64,000 bases of DNA. Source: F23-B02 sp963613665 (GTDB lineage: Bacteria; Bacillota; Clostridia; Oscillospirales; Oscillospiraceae). This document shows, piece after piece, positions 1 to 8,244 of the stretch. The notes below the pieces were generated by a model. The model did not search any database. It was not told where the DNA came from and worked only from the letters and a program-made list of their open reading frames with translations. The translations under genes and the position numbers were made by a program. The stretch is taken from the NCBI GenBank assembly GCA_963613665.1, contig CAVEAL010000013.1, forward strand, positions 1 through 64,000. Direction: 5' to 3'. The stretch's first letter is position 1. Each line of letters opens with the position of its first letter.

Positions 1-1
1 C

Positions 2-58
2 ATCACTCCGCTCGGCATGGCCTTCGTTCTGTACGCACAGATCACAGACTTCTTCTAA
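2..58 (+). CDS. C-terminal end of a probable membrane protein (partial)
   Basis: Only the last 18 codons before a TAA are inside the window; the readable end is ITPLGMAFVLYAQITDFF. The hydrophobic run followed by a short polar tail resembles the last membrane segment of a transporter, but the family cannot be named from this. A strong hairpin terminator follows 22 bases later, supporting a real gene end. It converges with the gene at 384-1805. Confidence 0.55.
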   Translation: MTPLGMAFVLYAQITDFF

Positions 59-80
59 ACCGCAGCATAACATGAGATTT

Positions 81-107
81 AAGGAGCAGCGAAAGCTGCT
101 CCTTTTG
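81..107 (+). terminator. Intrinsic terminator
   Basis: AAGGAGCAGC and GCTGCTCCTT form a 10-bp stem around a GAAA tetraloop, followed by T-rich sequence. It ends the transcript of the truncated gene at 2-58. Confidence 0.8.
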
Positions 108-120
108 TTGTCCCTATATA

Positions 121-146
121 AAAAAGCTCCCGAAGGGAGCTTTTTC
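121..146. terminator. Bidirectional terminator hairpin, left duplicate
   Basis: A6-GCTCCC-GAA-GGGAGC-T5 is a bidirectional terminator. The identical 26 bp recur at 354-379, so the pair reads as a direct duplication flanking the element at 147-353. Confidence 0.85.
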
Positions 147-353
147 AGTTTGTCAAAAAAGTCCCTCGCGGGACTTTTTTGACTGCACTTTTCCGCCGAG
201 CATTTTGAAAGTATTCAAAATGCTTTTACCGAAATCCTTGAAATTTCAAGGATTTCGACGGCGGTTTATCTAACTCGAGGCGGGTCTTGCCCCCTCGAGC
301 TCCCCCGCTGCGCGGTCATCTTCACGCAGCAGCATAGGTTTTTTGACAGTCTG
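147..353 (+). repeat. Hairpin-rich 207-bp mobile repeat, copy 1
   Basis: The ends form an imperfect 15-bp terminal inverted repeat (CAGTTTGTCAAAAAA against TTTTTTGACAGTCTG). Inside are GTCCC/GGGAC (162-175); an outer stem CCGCCG/CGGCGG (193-198 with 259-264) enclosing two hairpins at 200-223 and 231-256, the latter a perfect 26-bp palindrome; CTCGAGG/CCTCGAG (274-299); and GCTGCG/CGCAGC (307-330). An inverted copy at 21633-21835 is almost identical, differing by one T in a T-run and in the outermost bases of one end. There is no coding capacity. It lies between convergent genes and is flanked by a duplicated terminator. Confidence 0.85.
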
Positions 354-379
354 AAAAAAGCTCCCGAAGGGAGCTTTTT
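354..379. terminator. Bidirectional terminator hairpin, right duplicate
   Basis: Identical to 121-146. It lies immediately 3' of the minus-strand pseudokinase gene and would end its transcript, so after the insertion each convergent gene still has its own terminator copy. Confidence 0.85.
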
Positions 380-383
380 ATTA

Positions 384-1805
384 TTATCCTATCTGGCAGA
401 TGTACGCTATCTTGCCGCTGTAGAAGCTTGAATACTGAGCCATAGGGTCTGCGCGGCTGTCGTTATAGAGCCATGTGCCGTCTGACTGTTTTACAAGCAT
501 GACATAGTTTTCCGCCGCGCCGTCGTAAGAGTCGGTAACGGACGGCTCACCCTGTGCCCATGCGTAGAAGTCGCTGCTCTGACCGTCGGCCCATTTTATC
601 TGACCGCCGGCATCGCGGTAAGCGCCGATCCAGACGTACTGCGCATTGCAGTCGGTAAGCAGCTGGCAGAGCTGCTCGTAGTCGGCCTGGTCCTTTATCG
701 TCGCAAGATGGCCGCCGAGTGAGCGGCACTGTGCCTCGGCCTCGTCCCAGCTAAGATCCTCGGAGTACAGAATGTACTGCACATCGGTCGGAGTCTTGCT
801 CGGCCCGGGTGTCTGCACGGGCTCTGCCGTCGTCTCGATCTTATCGGGACCGGGCGACCGGACAGGCGGCACGGTGCCGGGCTCTATGCCCTCGCTTGCA
901 AATCCGACACCGACGAGCAGCAGGCTTATCAGCGCAAGCGTCGCCGCCGAACGGCGCGCGGCGCGTTTTTCGTGGATCGTGCGCACCGGCTTTGCCGCTG
1001 CGGGCGCAGTCTCGGGAGCCTTTGCCTCCGGGGTCTTTGCCGCGGACTCAGGCGTCGGCTTTGCCGCCTCCCTCTTTTCGGGCTTCTTCTCCGGCTTCGG
1101 CTTTTTGGGCGGTTCGGACTTTTTGACCGGCTCAGGCTCCTTCGCCGGTTCAGGCTCCTTCACAGCTTCGGGCTCGGGTTCCGTTCCGGCCTCCGCAACG
1201 GACGCCGGCACCGGTTCAGGCGCAGGCTCGGGCTGCGGTTGTATCTCCTCCGGCTCGTCGCCGCAGTAATCCCACAGTGCCTTGAGCATATCGTACGGTT
1301 TTTCAAAGCGCTGCGCCGGATCAAAGGCAAGAGCGCGCTTCAATATCTCAAGAAGCTTTTCCGAAAGCCCCTCCGGCATCGGAAAGCTGTCGCCGCTCAT
1401 GCGCCGCCGCAGAGCGTGAGCGCGCTGCTCGGAGCTCTGCTCGCCCTCCCCCGCGAAGGGGAGCCTGCCGCCGTTGAGTCCGGCGTACATGATCAGTGCT
1501 ATGGAATACACATCCGCCGCCGCGCTCTCGTCGCCGTTCCAGAACACCTCCGGCGCAAGATACTCAAGCTCAAGCTTCGTCCAGCCGTTCTCGCCGCTTT
1601 TTCCGGACTTTCCGACCGCGACGCGCCCATCCTCGGCAACATAGATATTGCCCGGACGGATGCCGCCCCGAAAACCGTTTTCGCCGCACTCCTCGGCGGC
1701 TATGCGGCAGAGCTTTTTGGCAAGCTCAATTATCTGCTGCTCTTCGCAGTCGGCAAGATTGCCGCTTTGCAGCTTTTGCGGGTCAAACACGGTATTGTCT
1801 GCCAT
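384..1805 (-). CDS. Pseudokinase, transmembrane, C-type lectin-like protein
   Basis: 473 aa. Residues about 25-180 resemble the C-lobe of a Ser/Thr protein kinase: LAPEVFW matches the APE motif and ADVYSIALIMY the helix-F DVYSLG motif. No glycine loop or VAIK lysine is visible, and the catalytic loop HRDxKPxN reads RGGIRPGN, so the catalytic Asp is absent. A Pro/Glu/Lys-rich linker (about 185-275) leads to one membrane segment (about 285-303). The C-terminal 130 residues look like a C-type lectin-like domain (WDEAEAQCRSLGGHLATI, WIGAYRD, final YICQIG) and would be extracellular. The GGAGG-type site before the 1805 ATG supports the start. A surface sensor linked to a dead kinase is inferred; the ligand is unknown. 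Confidence 0.75.
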   Translation of the reverse strand: MADNTVFDPQKLQSGNLADCEEQQIIELAKKLCRIAAEECGENGFRGGIRPGNIYVAEDGRVAVGKSGKSGENGWTKLELEYLAPEVFWNGDESAAADVYSIALIMYAGLNGGRLPFAGEGEQSSEQRAHALRRRMSGDSFPMPEGLSEKLLEILKRALAFDPAQRFEKPYDMLKALWDYCGDEPEEIQPQPEPAPEPVPASVAEAGTEPEPEAVKEPEPAKEPEPVKKSEPPKKPKPEKKPEKREAAKPTPESAAKTPEAKAPETAPAAAKPVRTIHEKRAARRSAATLALISLLLVGVGFASEGIEPGTVPPVRSPGPDKIETTAEPVQTPGPSKTPTDVQYILYSEDLSWDEAEAQCRSLGGHLATIKDQADYEQLCQLLTDCNAQYVWIGAYRDAGGQIKWADGQSSDFYAWAQGEPSVTDSYDGAAENYVMLVKQSDGTWLYNDSRADPMAQYSSFYSGKIAYICQIG

Positions 1806-1895
1806 GCCGCACCTCCAGATTAGTTTTTGCTGATTTACATAATATCACGGCAGCAGTGGCAAGTCAAACCATATTCTGAGCTGACTGCGGCAAAA

Positions 1896-2384
1896 TCAAA
1901 GCTTTGCGGCGATATTTTCCGCTATGCTGTCGGCATTTTCAGCCATGACAAAGACGATGTAGCCGTTTACCTCGCGTGTCACGGCGTTCTTTGCTGTCTC
2001 GTACTGGTCGGCGAGATAGTTATCGAAGCTGCTCTCAACCTGCGCCTGATAATCGGCAAGGTATTTGAGTACCGTGTCCTTCTGCCCGTCAGCCGGCTTT
2101 ACGACCGCTATCGCGTATGCCTGAACGTTCATCAGCGATACCGACAGCGCACCGCTTTTGAAGCTTGATGCGTCCCATTCCTGCCACTGCATAAAGTCGC
2201 TTATGTCCGCACTGTCGCCGTCAAGCGCTGCGGCGGGATTGTACCCGGCCATCTCTCCGCCGTTTTCATTGATTATCGCGGCAAGCTCCTCACTTGTGAG
2301 CTCTGCCGCCGCGTTTTCCGTGCATGCCGTGAGGGCGCTCAGCAGCAGCACGGCTGCGATAATTGTCGATAATAGCTTTTTCAT
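1896..2384 (-). CDS. DUF4358-type lipoprotein
   Basis: 162 aa. A lipoprotein signal peptide (KK, hydrophobic core, lipobox LTAC with Cys21) indicates attachment to the outer face of the membrane. The remaining sequence, including YAIAVVKPADG and a polar C-terminal half, fits the DUF4358 family common in Clostridia; its function is unknown. It lies 90 bases upstream of the pseudokinase gene on the same strand and may share its transcript. A T-rich spacer and AGGAAA site precede the ATG. Confidence 0.75.
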   Translation of the reverse strand: MKKLLSTIIAAVLLLSALTACTENAAAELTSEELAAIINENGGEMAGYNPAAALDGDSADISDFMQWQEWDASSFKSGALSVSLMNVQAYAIAVVKPADGQKDTVLKYLADYQAQVESSFDNYLADQYETAKNAVTREVNGYIVFVMAENADSIAENIAAKL

Positions 2385-2477
2385 TTTTGTTTTCCTTTCT
2401 TTTATTGGCTTAATGTCCTTTTATTTTGCGCCGGACTATGGTATTATTAATCGTTAAACAGCACTATGGAGGCAGTC

Positions 2478-3110
2478 ATGAACGGACACGAATGTTATAT
2501 AATCGGCGCAGGCGACTTTTTCGGTCTGCGCGACGAGCCGGACGACAGCGACTATGTCATAGCGGCCGACGCAGGTTTTGAATACTGCGAAAATAACTGC
2601 ATCATTCCCGACCTCGTGCTCGGCGACTTCGACTCGCTCGGCAAGGCGCCCAAACACCCGAACGTCATGCAGCTTCCCGTCGAAAAGGACGATACGGACA
2701 CGATGTTTGCCGTAAAGTTAGGGCTCGAGAAGGGCTACAAGCGCTTTTACATCTACGGCGGTCTCGGCGGAAAACGGCCTGATCACACGATGGCAAACAT
2801 TCAGGCGCTTATGTATCTGCTGAGCCACGGCGCACGAGGCTGGCTGTTCGGCGAGCGATATGTCTGGACGGCGATAGACAGCTCCCGCCTGCGCATTGAA
2901 GGCGAGGGCGACGTTGCGCTGTTCTGCATAAGCGGCAGGGCCGAGGGCGTTACGATCAAAGGACTTAAATATGAGACGGACGATATCGAGATAAGTTCCG
3001 ACTTTCCTCTCGGAGTGAGCAACAGCTTTGTTTCCTCCGAGGCGGAGATCAGTGTCCGGAACGGCCGGCTTTTAATTATGTACGATATAAAGGTGAACGA
3101 AATTGACTGA
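2478..3110 (+). CDS. thiN: Thiamine pyrophosphokinase
   Basis: 210 aa. Transfers pyrophosphate from ATP to thiamine to make the cofactor TPP in the cytosol. Family motifs are clear: VLGDFDSLG, the DDTDTMFA segment, then YGGLGGKRPDH. The ATG at 2478 is preferred to the in-frame ATG at 2466 because GGAGG sits five bases upstream of it. An extended -10 (TGGTATTAT, 2439-2447) lies just ahead. Its stop overlaps the TTG start of mnmG by 8 bases, so the two are translationally coupled. No TPP riboswitch is evident upstream. Confidence 0.9.
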   Translation: MNGHECYIIGAGDFFGLRDEPDDSDYVIAADAGFEYCENNCIIPDLVLGDFDSLGKAPKHPNVMQLPVEKDDTDTMFAVKLGLEKGYKRFYIYGGLGGKRPDHTMANIQALMYLLSHGARGWLFGERYVWTAIDSSRLRIEGEGDVALFCISGRAEGVTIKGLKYETDDIEISSDFPLGVSNSFVSSEAEISVRNGRLLIMYDIKVNEID

Positions 3111-4974
3111 ATACAATGCGGGAAAATGCGATATAGCCGTCATCGGTGCGGGACACGCGGGAATAGAGGCCGCGCTTGCCGCCGCGCGCATGGGGCTTGA
3201 CACGATATGCTTTGCCATAAACCTCGACAGCATCGGCAATATGCCCTGCAACCCCGCCATAGGCGGCACGGGCAAGGGGCATCTTGTGCGTGAGCTGGAC
3301 GCTCTGGGCGGCGAGATGGCAAAAGCCGCAGACAAGGCCTGCATACAGTACCGTATGCTCAACCGCGGCAAGGGGCCGGCGGTACACTCGCTGCGCGCCC
3401 AGGCCGACAGGCGCAGGTATCAGGAGGTCATGAAGCTCACGCTCGAGGATCAGGAAAATCTGCGCGTAAAGCAGGCCGAGGTCGTTGAGATACTCACTGA
3501 AAACGGCGCGGTGAGCGCCGTCAAAACGCACACGGGCGCGGTGTATTCCTGCCGCGCCGCCGTCGCAGCCTGCGGGACTTATCTCGACGGCAGGACCATA
3601 GTCGGCGACGTCATCCGCTCCTCGGGGCCGGACGGGCTGGCCGCGGCAAAGGGTCTTACCCCCTGTCTCAAGGCGCTGGGGCTCTCCATGCGCCGCTTCA
3701 AGACCGGAACTCCGCCGAGGGTGAACGCGCACAGCGTCGATTTTTCAAAAATGGAGCTTCAGCCCGGCGACAGCGAGCCCGAGGGCTTTTCCTTCGAAAC
3801 GGCCGTCCCGCCGGAAAACAGGGCGGTGTGCTACCTGACCTACACGAACGAGGAAACGCACAGGATCATACTCGACAACATCGGACGCAGTCCGATCTAT
3901 TCGGGCGTTATTGAGGGCATCGGCCCGCGCTACTGTCCGAGCATCGAAACGAAGATCATGACCTTCCGCGACAAGCCGCGCCACCAGCTTTTCATTGAGC
4001 CCATGGGTCTCGGCACGCAGGAGCTGTATATTCAGGGTCTGTCATCCTCCCTGCCGGAGGACGTGCAGGTTGAAATGCTGCACACGATAGCGGGGCTCGA
4101 GCACGCAGAGATGACCCGCTGCGCCTACGCGATCGAGTACGACTGCGTCGATCCCACGGAGCTGTACCCCACGCTGGAGACGAAAAAGGTCTCCGGACTT
4201 TACGGTGCCGGGCAGTTTAACGGCTCATCCGGTTACGAGGAAGCCGCGGTACAGGGCTTTGTTGCCGGTGTAAACGCCGCTCTGAAGCTGCGCGGAGATG
4301 AGCCCATGATACTGCGCCGCTCGGACGGCTATATCGGGACGCTCATAGACGATCTCGTCACGAAGGGCACGAACGAGCCCTACCGCATGATGACCTCCCG
4401 CAGCGAATACAGGCTGCTGCACAGGCAGGATAACGCCGACGAGCGCCTTTGCGGCATCGGTCTGCGCATAGGTCTCGTATCGCGTGAGCGCTATGACGCG
4501 GTGCAGGAAAAATACGCCGAGGTCGCGCGTGAGATAAAAAGGCTCGAGGGGACGCACATAGCGCCGTCGGAAGCGCTGAACGCCTATCTTGCGGAAAACG
4601 GCACTGCGCCGGTGACAAGCGGCGCGTCCCTTGCCGATCTGATACGCCGTCCGCAGCTGAGCTACGAGGGGCTGGCGCCATTTGACCCGGAGCGTCCTTC
4701 GCTTGCGCGTCCGGTGCAGTACGAGGCAGAGATAAACCTCAAATACGCAGGCTACATAAAGCGCCAGCTCAAGCAGGTCGAGGACTTTGCCGGTATGGAG
4801 AGGAAGCGCCTGCCGGACGATATAGACTACGACGAGGTAACGGGGCTGCGTCTTGAGGCGCGCGAAAAGCTCAGGAGGATAAGGCCGCGCTCATTCGGTC
4901 AGGCAAGCCGCATCTCCGGCGTATCCCCTGCGGATATCTCGGTGCTGATGGTCTGGATGGAGGGCAGACGATGA
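3103..4974 (+). CDS. mnmG: tRNA uridine-34 carboxymethylaminomethyl synthase MnmG (GidA)
   Basis: 623 aa, the usual length. With MnmE it installs the 5-carboxymethylaminomethyl group on wobble U34 of certain tRNAs, using FAD, NADH and methylene-tetrahydrofolate. The FAD-binding VIGAGHAGIEAALAAARMG motif is at the N-terminus, followed by the signature CNPAIGGTGKGHLVREIDALGG-type segment and GQFNGSSGYEEAA. The start is TTG with AAAGGTGA upstream, overlapping the thiamine pyrophosphokinase stop. The stop overlaps mnmA by four bases (ATGA). mnmE itself is not in the window. Confidence 0.95.
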   Translation: MTEYNAGKCDIAVIGAGHAGIEAALAAARMGLDTICFAINLDSIGNMPCNPAIGGTGKGHLVRELDALGGEMAKAADKACIQYRMLNRGKGPAVHSLRAQADRRRYQEVMKLTLEDQENLRVKQAEVVEILTENGAVSAVKTHTGAVYSCRAAVAACGTYLDGRTIVGDVIRSSGPDGLAAAKGLTPCLKALGLSMRRFKTGTPPRVNAHSVDFSKMELQPGDSEPEGFSFETAVPPENRAVCYLTYTNEETHRIILDNIGRSPIYSGVIEGIGPRYCPSIETKIMTFRDKPRHQLFIEPMGLGTQELYIQGLSSSLPEDVQVEMLHTIAGLEHAEMTRCAYAIEYDCVDPTELYPTLETKKVSGLYGAGQFNGSSGYEEAAVQGFVAGVNAALKLRGDEPMILRRSDGYIGTLIDDLVTKGTNEPYRMMTSRSEYRLLHRQDNADERLCGIGLRIGLVSRERYDAVQEKYAEVAREIKRLEGTHIAPSEALNAYLAENGTAPVTSGASLADLIRRPQLSYEGLAPFDPERPSLARPVQYEAEINLKYAGYIKRQLKQVEDFAGMERKRLPDDIDYDEVTGLRLEAREKLRRIRPRSFGQASRISGVSPADISVLMVWMEGRR

Positions 4975-5966
4975 AAAAGGTCGTACTCGGATTTTCCGGC
5001 GGCGTTGACTCGGCCGTCTGCGCACGTCTGTTAAAGGACGCAGGCTTCGAGGTGCACGGGCTTTACATGGACAACACCGACGAACGCTCCCTTGCCGACG
5101 CCGTGAACACCGCAAAGTTCATAGGCATCCCGCTCGAGGTGCGTGACGTGCACCGGGAGCTTGACGAGCGCGTGTGCTCGCGCTTTGCCGAAAGCTATCT
5201 CAGGGGCGAAACGCCGAACCCCTGCATCATATGCAACCCCACGCTCAAGTTCAAGACCCTGCTCGCCTTTGCCGACGAGATCGGCGCGGACAGCATCGCC
5301 ACCGGTCACTATGCGCGGGCGGAAAGCGGTGTTTTGTACAAGGGCATGCCGTCAAACGACCAGAGCTACATGCTCTGCCGCATACGGCGCGAGCAGCTCG
5401 ACAGGCTCACGCTGCCGCTCGGCGGCTTTGAGAAAACGCAGGTGCGCCGCCTTGCCGAGAGCTTCGGACTGCCGGTGGCACACAAGCCGGACAGCATGGA
5501 GATATGCTTTATCCCGGATAAAGACTATATATCCTGGCTTGCGGCAAGAGCAGAGCTCCCCCCTGCCGGAGACTTTGTTTTCCATGGCGAGGTCATAGGA
5601 CGCCACGAGGGCATACACCGATACACCGTCGGCCAGCGCCGCCCGGGGCTGTATAACGGCCGCAAGCTGTACATCTCCGCGATAAACGCCGGCAAAAACG
5701 AGATAGAGCTTGCTCTGTGGGAGGAGCTTTTCAAGACCGAGGTGAGCGCACGCGACTTCAACTGGCTGTGCGACGTGCCGTCGGAGCCGGTGCGCGCCGC
5801 GGTGCGCGTGCGGCACACGAAGTGGGAAAACCCGCCCTGCACCGCCTATATCGAGGGCGATACGGTGCGCATAGTCTGCGACGAGCCCGTGCGTGCCCCT
5901 GCGCGCGGACAGTCGGCCGTATTATACGACGGTGAGCGCGTCCTCGGCGGCGGCTTCATCGTTTGA
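4971..5966 (+). CDS. mnmA: tRNA-specific 2-thiouridylase MnmA
   Basis: 331 aa. ATP-dependent 2-thiolation of wobble U34 in tRNA-Lys, Glu and Gln. The PP-loop FSGGVDSAV is at residues 8-16; the catalytic cysteine pair fits C in NPCIICNP (about residue 82-88) and C in MEICFIP (about 180). It is slightly shorter than the common 350-370 aa. Its ATG overlaps the mnmG stop, so both enzymes acting on the same nucleotide are co-expressed. A terminator follows. Confidence 0.93.
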   Translation: MKKVVLGFSGGVDSAVCARLLKDAGFEVHGLYMDNTDERSLADAVNTAKFIGIPLEVRDVHRELDERVCSRFAESYLRGETPNPCIICNPTLKFKTLLAFADEIGADSIATGHYARAESGVLYKGMPSNDQSYMLCRIRREQLDRLTLPLGGFEKTQVRRLAESFGLPVAHKPDSMEICFIPDKDYISWLAARAELPPAGDFVFHGEVIGRHEGIHRYTVGQRRPGLYNGRKLYISAINAGKNEIELALWEELFKTEVSARDFNWLCDVPSEPVRAAVRVRHTKWENPPCTAYIEGDTVRIVCDEPVRAPARGQSAVLYDGERVLGGGFIV

Positions 5967-5992
5967 CAATCAGGATTGTGAAAACAGCCGCA

Positions 5993-6022
5993 AAAACCGT
6001 CAATTTGTCAATTGACGGTTTT
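5993..6022 (+). terminator. Intrinsic terminator after mnmA
   Basis: AAAACCGTCAATT and AATTGACGGTTTT pair over 13 bp around a four-base loop. The downstream arm also contains the TTGACG used as the guaB -35, so terminator and promoter overlap. Confidence 0.85.
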
Positions 6023-6040
6023 ATTTATTTGTGCGACAAT
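6012..6040 (+). promoter_or_regulatory. Probable guaB promoter
   Basis: TTGACG (6012-6017), 17-bp spacer and GACAAT (6035-6040). The -35 lies within the 3' arm of the mnmA terminator. Confidence 0.5.
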
Positions 6041-6073
6041 ATCGTTTAATATTTGATGATAAGGAGAAGCAAT

Positions 6074-7564
6074 ATGGCGATTTATTTTAACGAACCCTCG
6101 AGAACTTTCAGCGAATATCTTCTCATCCCCGGCTACACGAGCGAGGACTGCATCCCCGATAAGGTCACTCTCAGAACACCTCTTGTGAAGTTCAAAAAGG
6201 GCGAGGAGCCCGCGCTGAGTCTCAACGTGCCGTTTGCGTCGGCCATCATGCAGTCTGTCTCCAACGACACGATGGCGATAGCTCTGGCCAAGGAGGGCGG
6301 CATATCGTTCATATACGGCTCTCAGTCGATAGAGGACGAGGCGGCGATGGTCGCGCGCGTAAAGAGCTACAAGGCCGGCTTCGTTCCCAGCGCATCGAAC
6401 CTCGCTCCGGACGCGACGCTCAAGGACGTGCTCGAGCTCAAGGAGCTCAAGGGCTATTCCACCATGGCCGTCACCTCCGACGGCTCGGCAACCGGCAGAC
6501 TGCTCGGCATCGTTTCCAGCCGCGACTACCGCGTATCGCGCATGGAGCTGAGCACCCCCGTTTCCGATTTCATGACGCCGCTTGAAAAGCTCGTCACCGC
6601 CCCCGAGGGCACCTCGCTCAAGGAAGCAAACGATATAATCTGGGATCACAAGCTCAATTCCCTGCCCATAATCGATGCAGACGGCAGGCTTCTTTACTTC
6701 GTTTTCCGCAAGGACTACGCAGAGCACAAAAATAACCCCAACGAGATCCTCGACGAGCATAAGCGCTATGTCGTCGGCGCGGGCATAAACAGCCGCGACT
6801 ACGCCGAGCGTGTTCCGGCGCTCATAGACGCCGGCGCGGATGTTCTGTGCATCGATTCCTCCGAGGGCTTCTCCTGCTGGCAGAAAAAGACCATCGACTT
6901 CATCCGTGAAAGATACGGTGACAGCGTCAAGGTCGGCGCGGGCAACGTCGTTGACGCGGACGGCTTCCGCTTCCTCGCCGAGGCGGGTGCGGACTTCGTA
7001 AAGGTCGGCATCGGCGGCGGCTCGATCTGCATAACGCGCGAGACCAAGGGCATCGGCCGCGGTCAGGCAACGGCGCTCATCGAGGTCGCGGCGGCGCGCG
7101 ACGAGTATTTTGAAAAAACCGGCGTATACGTCCCCATCTGCTCGGACGGCGGCCTTGTTCACGACTACCACATGACGCTTGCTCTTGCAATGGGCGCGGA
7201 TTTCCTCATGATGGGCAGATATTTCGCCCGCTTCGACGAAAGTCCCACGGCAAAGCTCATCGTAAACGGCAGCTACGTCAAGGAGTACTGGGGCGAGGGC
7301 TCAAACCGTGCGCGCAACTGGCAGCGCTACGACCTCGGCGGTCAGAGCAAGCTCAGCTTCGAGGAGGGCGTTGACTCCTACGTCACCTACGCAGGTCCGC
7401 TGCACGATAACCTCGAAAAGAGCGTTTACAAGATAAAGTCCACAATGTGCAACTGCGGCGTGACCAATCTTTCCGACTTAAAGCGCGATGCAAAGCTTAC
7501 GCTCGTGTCCTCGGTCAGCATCGTCGAGGGCGGCAGCCACGACGTTATCCTCAAGAATAATTAA
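6074..7564 (+). CDS. guaB: IMP dehydrogenase
   Basis: 496 aa. NAD-dependent oxidation of IMP to XMP, the committed step of guanine nucleotide synthesis. The catalytic loop GIGGGSICITRE carries the active Cys. Two CBS-like repeats interrupt the barrel (SDFMTPLEKLVTAPEG, then LPIIDADGRL). The flap region has ARNWQRYDLGG followed by EGVDSYV. These sequences resemble the protozoan Tritrichomonas-type enzyme rather than the usual bacterial GIGPGSICTTR form. The ATG at 6074 has AAGGAG eight bases upstream; an in-frame ATG at 6053 lacks a site. Monocistronic, with terminators on both sides. Confidence 0.93.
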   Translation: MAIYFNEPSRTFSEYLLIPGYTSEDCIPDKVTLRTPLVKFKKGEEPALSLNVPFASAIMQSVSNDTMAIALAKEGGISFIYGSQSIEDEAAMVARVKSYKAGFVPSASNLAPDATLKDVLELKELKGYSTMAVTSDGSATGRLLGIVSSRDYRVSRMELSTPVSDFMTPLEKLVTAPEGTSLKEANDIIWDHKLNSLPIIDADGRLLYFVFRKDYAEHKNNPNEILDEHKRYVVGAGINSRDYAERVPALIDAGADVLCIDSSEGFSCWQKKTIDFIRERYGDSVKVGAGNVVDADGFRFLAEAGADFVKVGIGGGSICITRETKGIGRGQATALIEVAAARDEYFEKTGVYVPICSDGGLVHDYHMTLALAMGADFLMMGRYFARFDESPTAKLIVNGSYVKEYWGEGSNRARNWQRYDLGGQSKLSFEEGVDSYVTYAGPLHDNLEKSVYKIKSTMCNCGVTNLSDLKRDAKLTLVSSVSIVEGGSHDVILKNN

Positions 7565-7568
7565 GCGT

Positions 7569-7600
7569 AAAAATCCCACTGCAGCCGCAGTGGGATTTTT
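7569..7600. terminator. Bidirectional terminator between guaB and cysE
   Basis: AAAAATCCCACTGC and GCAGTGGGATTTTT form a 14-bp stem. It serves both convergent genes. Confidence 0.9.
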
Positions 7601-7602
7601 GA

Positions 7603-8244
7603 TCATTTCTCCATATTCTGAAGCCTTGTGTTCATTTCGCACAGGGCTTTTCTTATCGCAGCAAGCTCCTCGGCCACGGGGTCGGAGATGCTGACCTGAT
7701 CGACCTCGCTTGCATAATCGACCTTGACGCCCTGGCGCTTTACGACGCGAGCGGGTATGCCGACGGCCGTGCTGTCGGGCGGTATCTCGCTCAGGACGAC
7801 GGAGTTTGCCGCGATGCGGCTGTTATCTCCGACCTTGAAGGGGCCGAGCACCTTTGCGCCGGTTCCGATGAGGACGTTGTTTCCGATCGTCGGGTGGCGC
7901 TTGCCGCTGTCCTTGCCTGTGCCGCCGAGGGTAACGCCGTGGTAGATAAGGCAGTCGTCGCCGATCTCGGCGGTCTCGCCGATGACGATGCCCATGCCGT
8001 GGTCGATGACGAGGCGGCGGCCGATCTTTGCGCCGGGATGGATCTCGATGCCGGTGCGGTGGCGGCTGAGCTGCGATATCATGCGTGCAAGAAACATCAG
8101 GTTGTGCTCATAGCACCAGTGGGCGCGGCGGTGGTAGCTCACGGCCTTCACACCCGGGTACAGAAGCAGCACCTCGAAGGGATTTTTTGCCGCAGGGTCG
8201 CGCTGAAGATACGCGTTTACGGTCTCAAGCAGTTCATCAAACAT
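7603..8244 (-). CDS. cysE: Serine O-acetyltransferase
   Basis: 213 aa. Acetyl-CoA plus L-serine gives O-acetylserine, the substrate of the upstream cysK product. It has the N-terminal helical domain, then left-handed beta-helix hexapeptide repeats containing IDHGMGIVIGETAEIGDD and HGVTLGGTGKD; the catalytic His lies in VIDHG. The ATG at 8244 is chosen because AAGGAG lies upstream and because MFDELL is the natural start; longer frames read into cysK. It overlaps the cysK stop by 8 bases, so cysK-cysE is one operon, probably under the cysteine attenuator ahead of cysK. Confidence 0.93.
   Translation of the reverse strand: MFDELLETVNAYLQRDPAAKNPFEVLLLYPGVKAVSYHRRAHWCYEHNLMFLARMISQLSRHRTGIEIHPGAKIGRRLVIDHGMGIVIGETAEIGDDCLIYHGVTLGGTGKDSGKRHPTIGNNVLIGTGAKVLGPFKVGDNSRIAANSVVLSEIPPDSTAVGIPARVVKRQGVKVDYASEVDQVSISDPVAEELAAIRKALCEMNTRLQNMEK

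Noticed and set aside
1300..1805. Diversity-generating retroelement target (C-type lectin domain)
   Set aside because: The lectin-like C-terminus of the 384-1805 protein prompted the idea, but there is no reverse transcriptase, no accessory gene and no near-identical template repeat with adenine-specific changes in the window.
972..1823. Long plus-strand frames opposite the pseudokinase gene
   Set aside because: Arg/Leu- or Ser/Gly-rich low-complexity translations, no ribosome sites; antisense shadows of a GC-rich gene.
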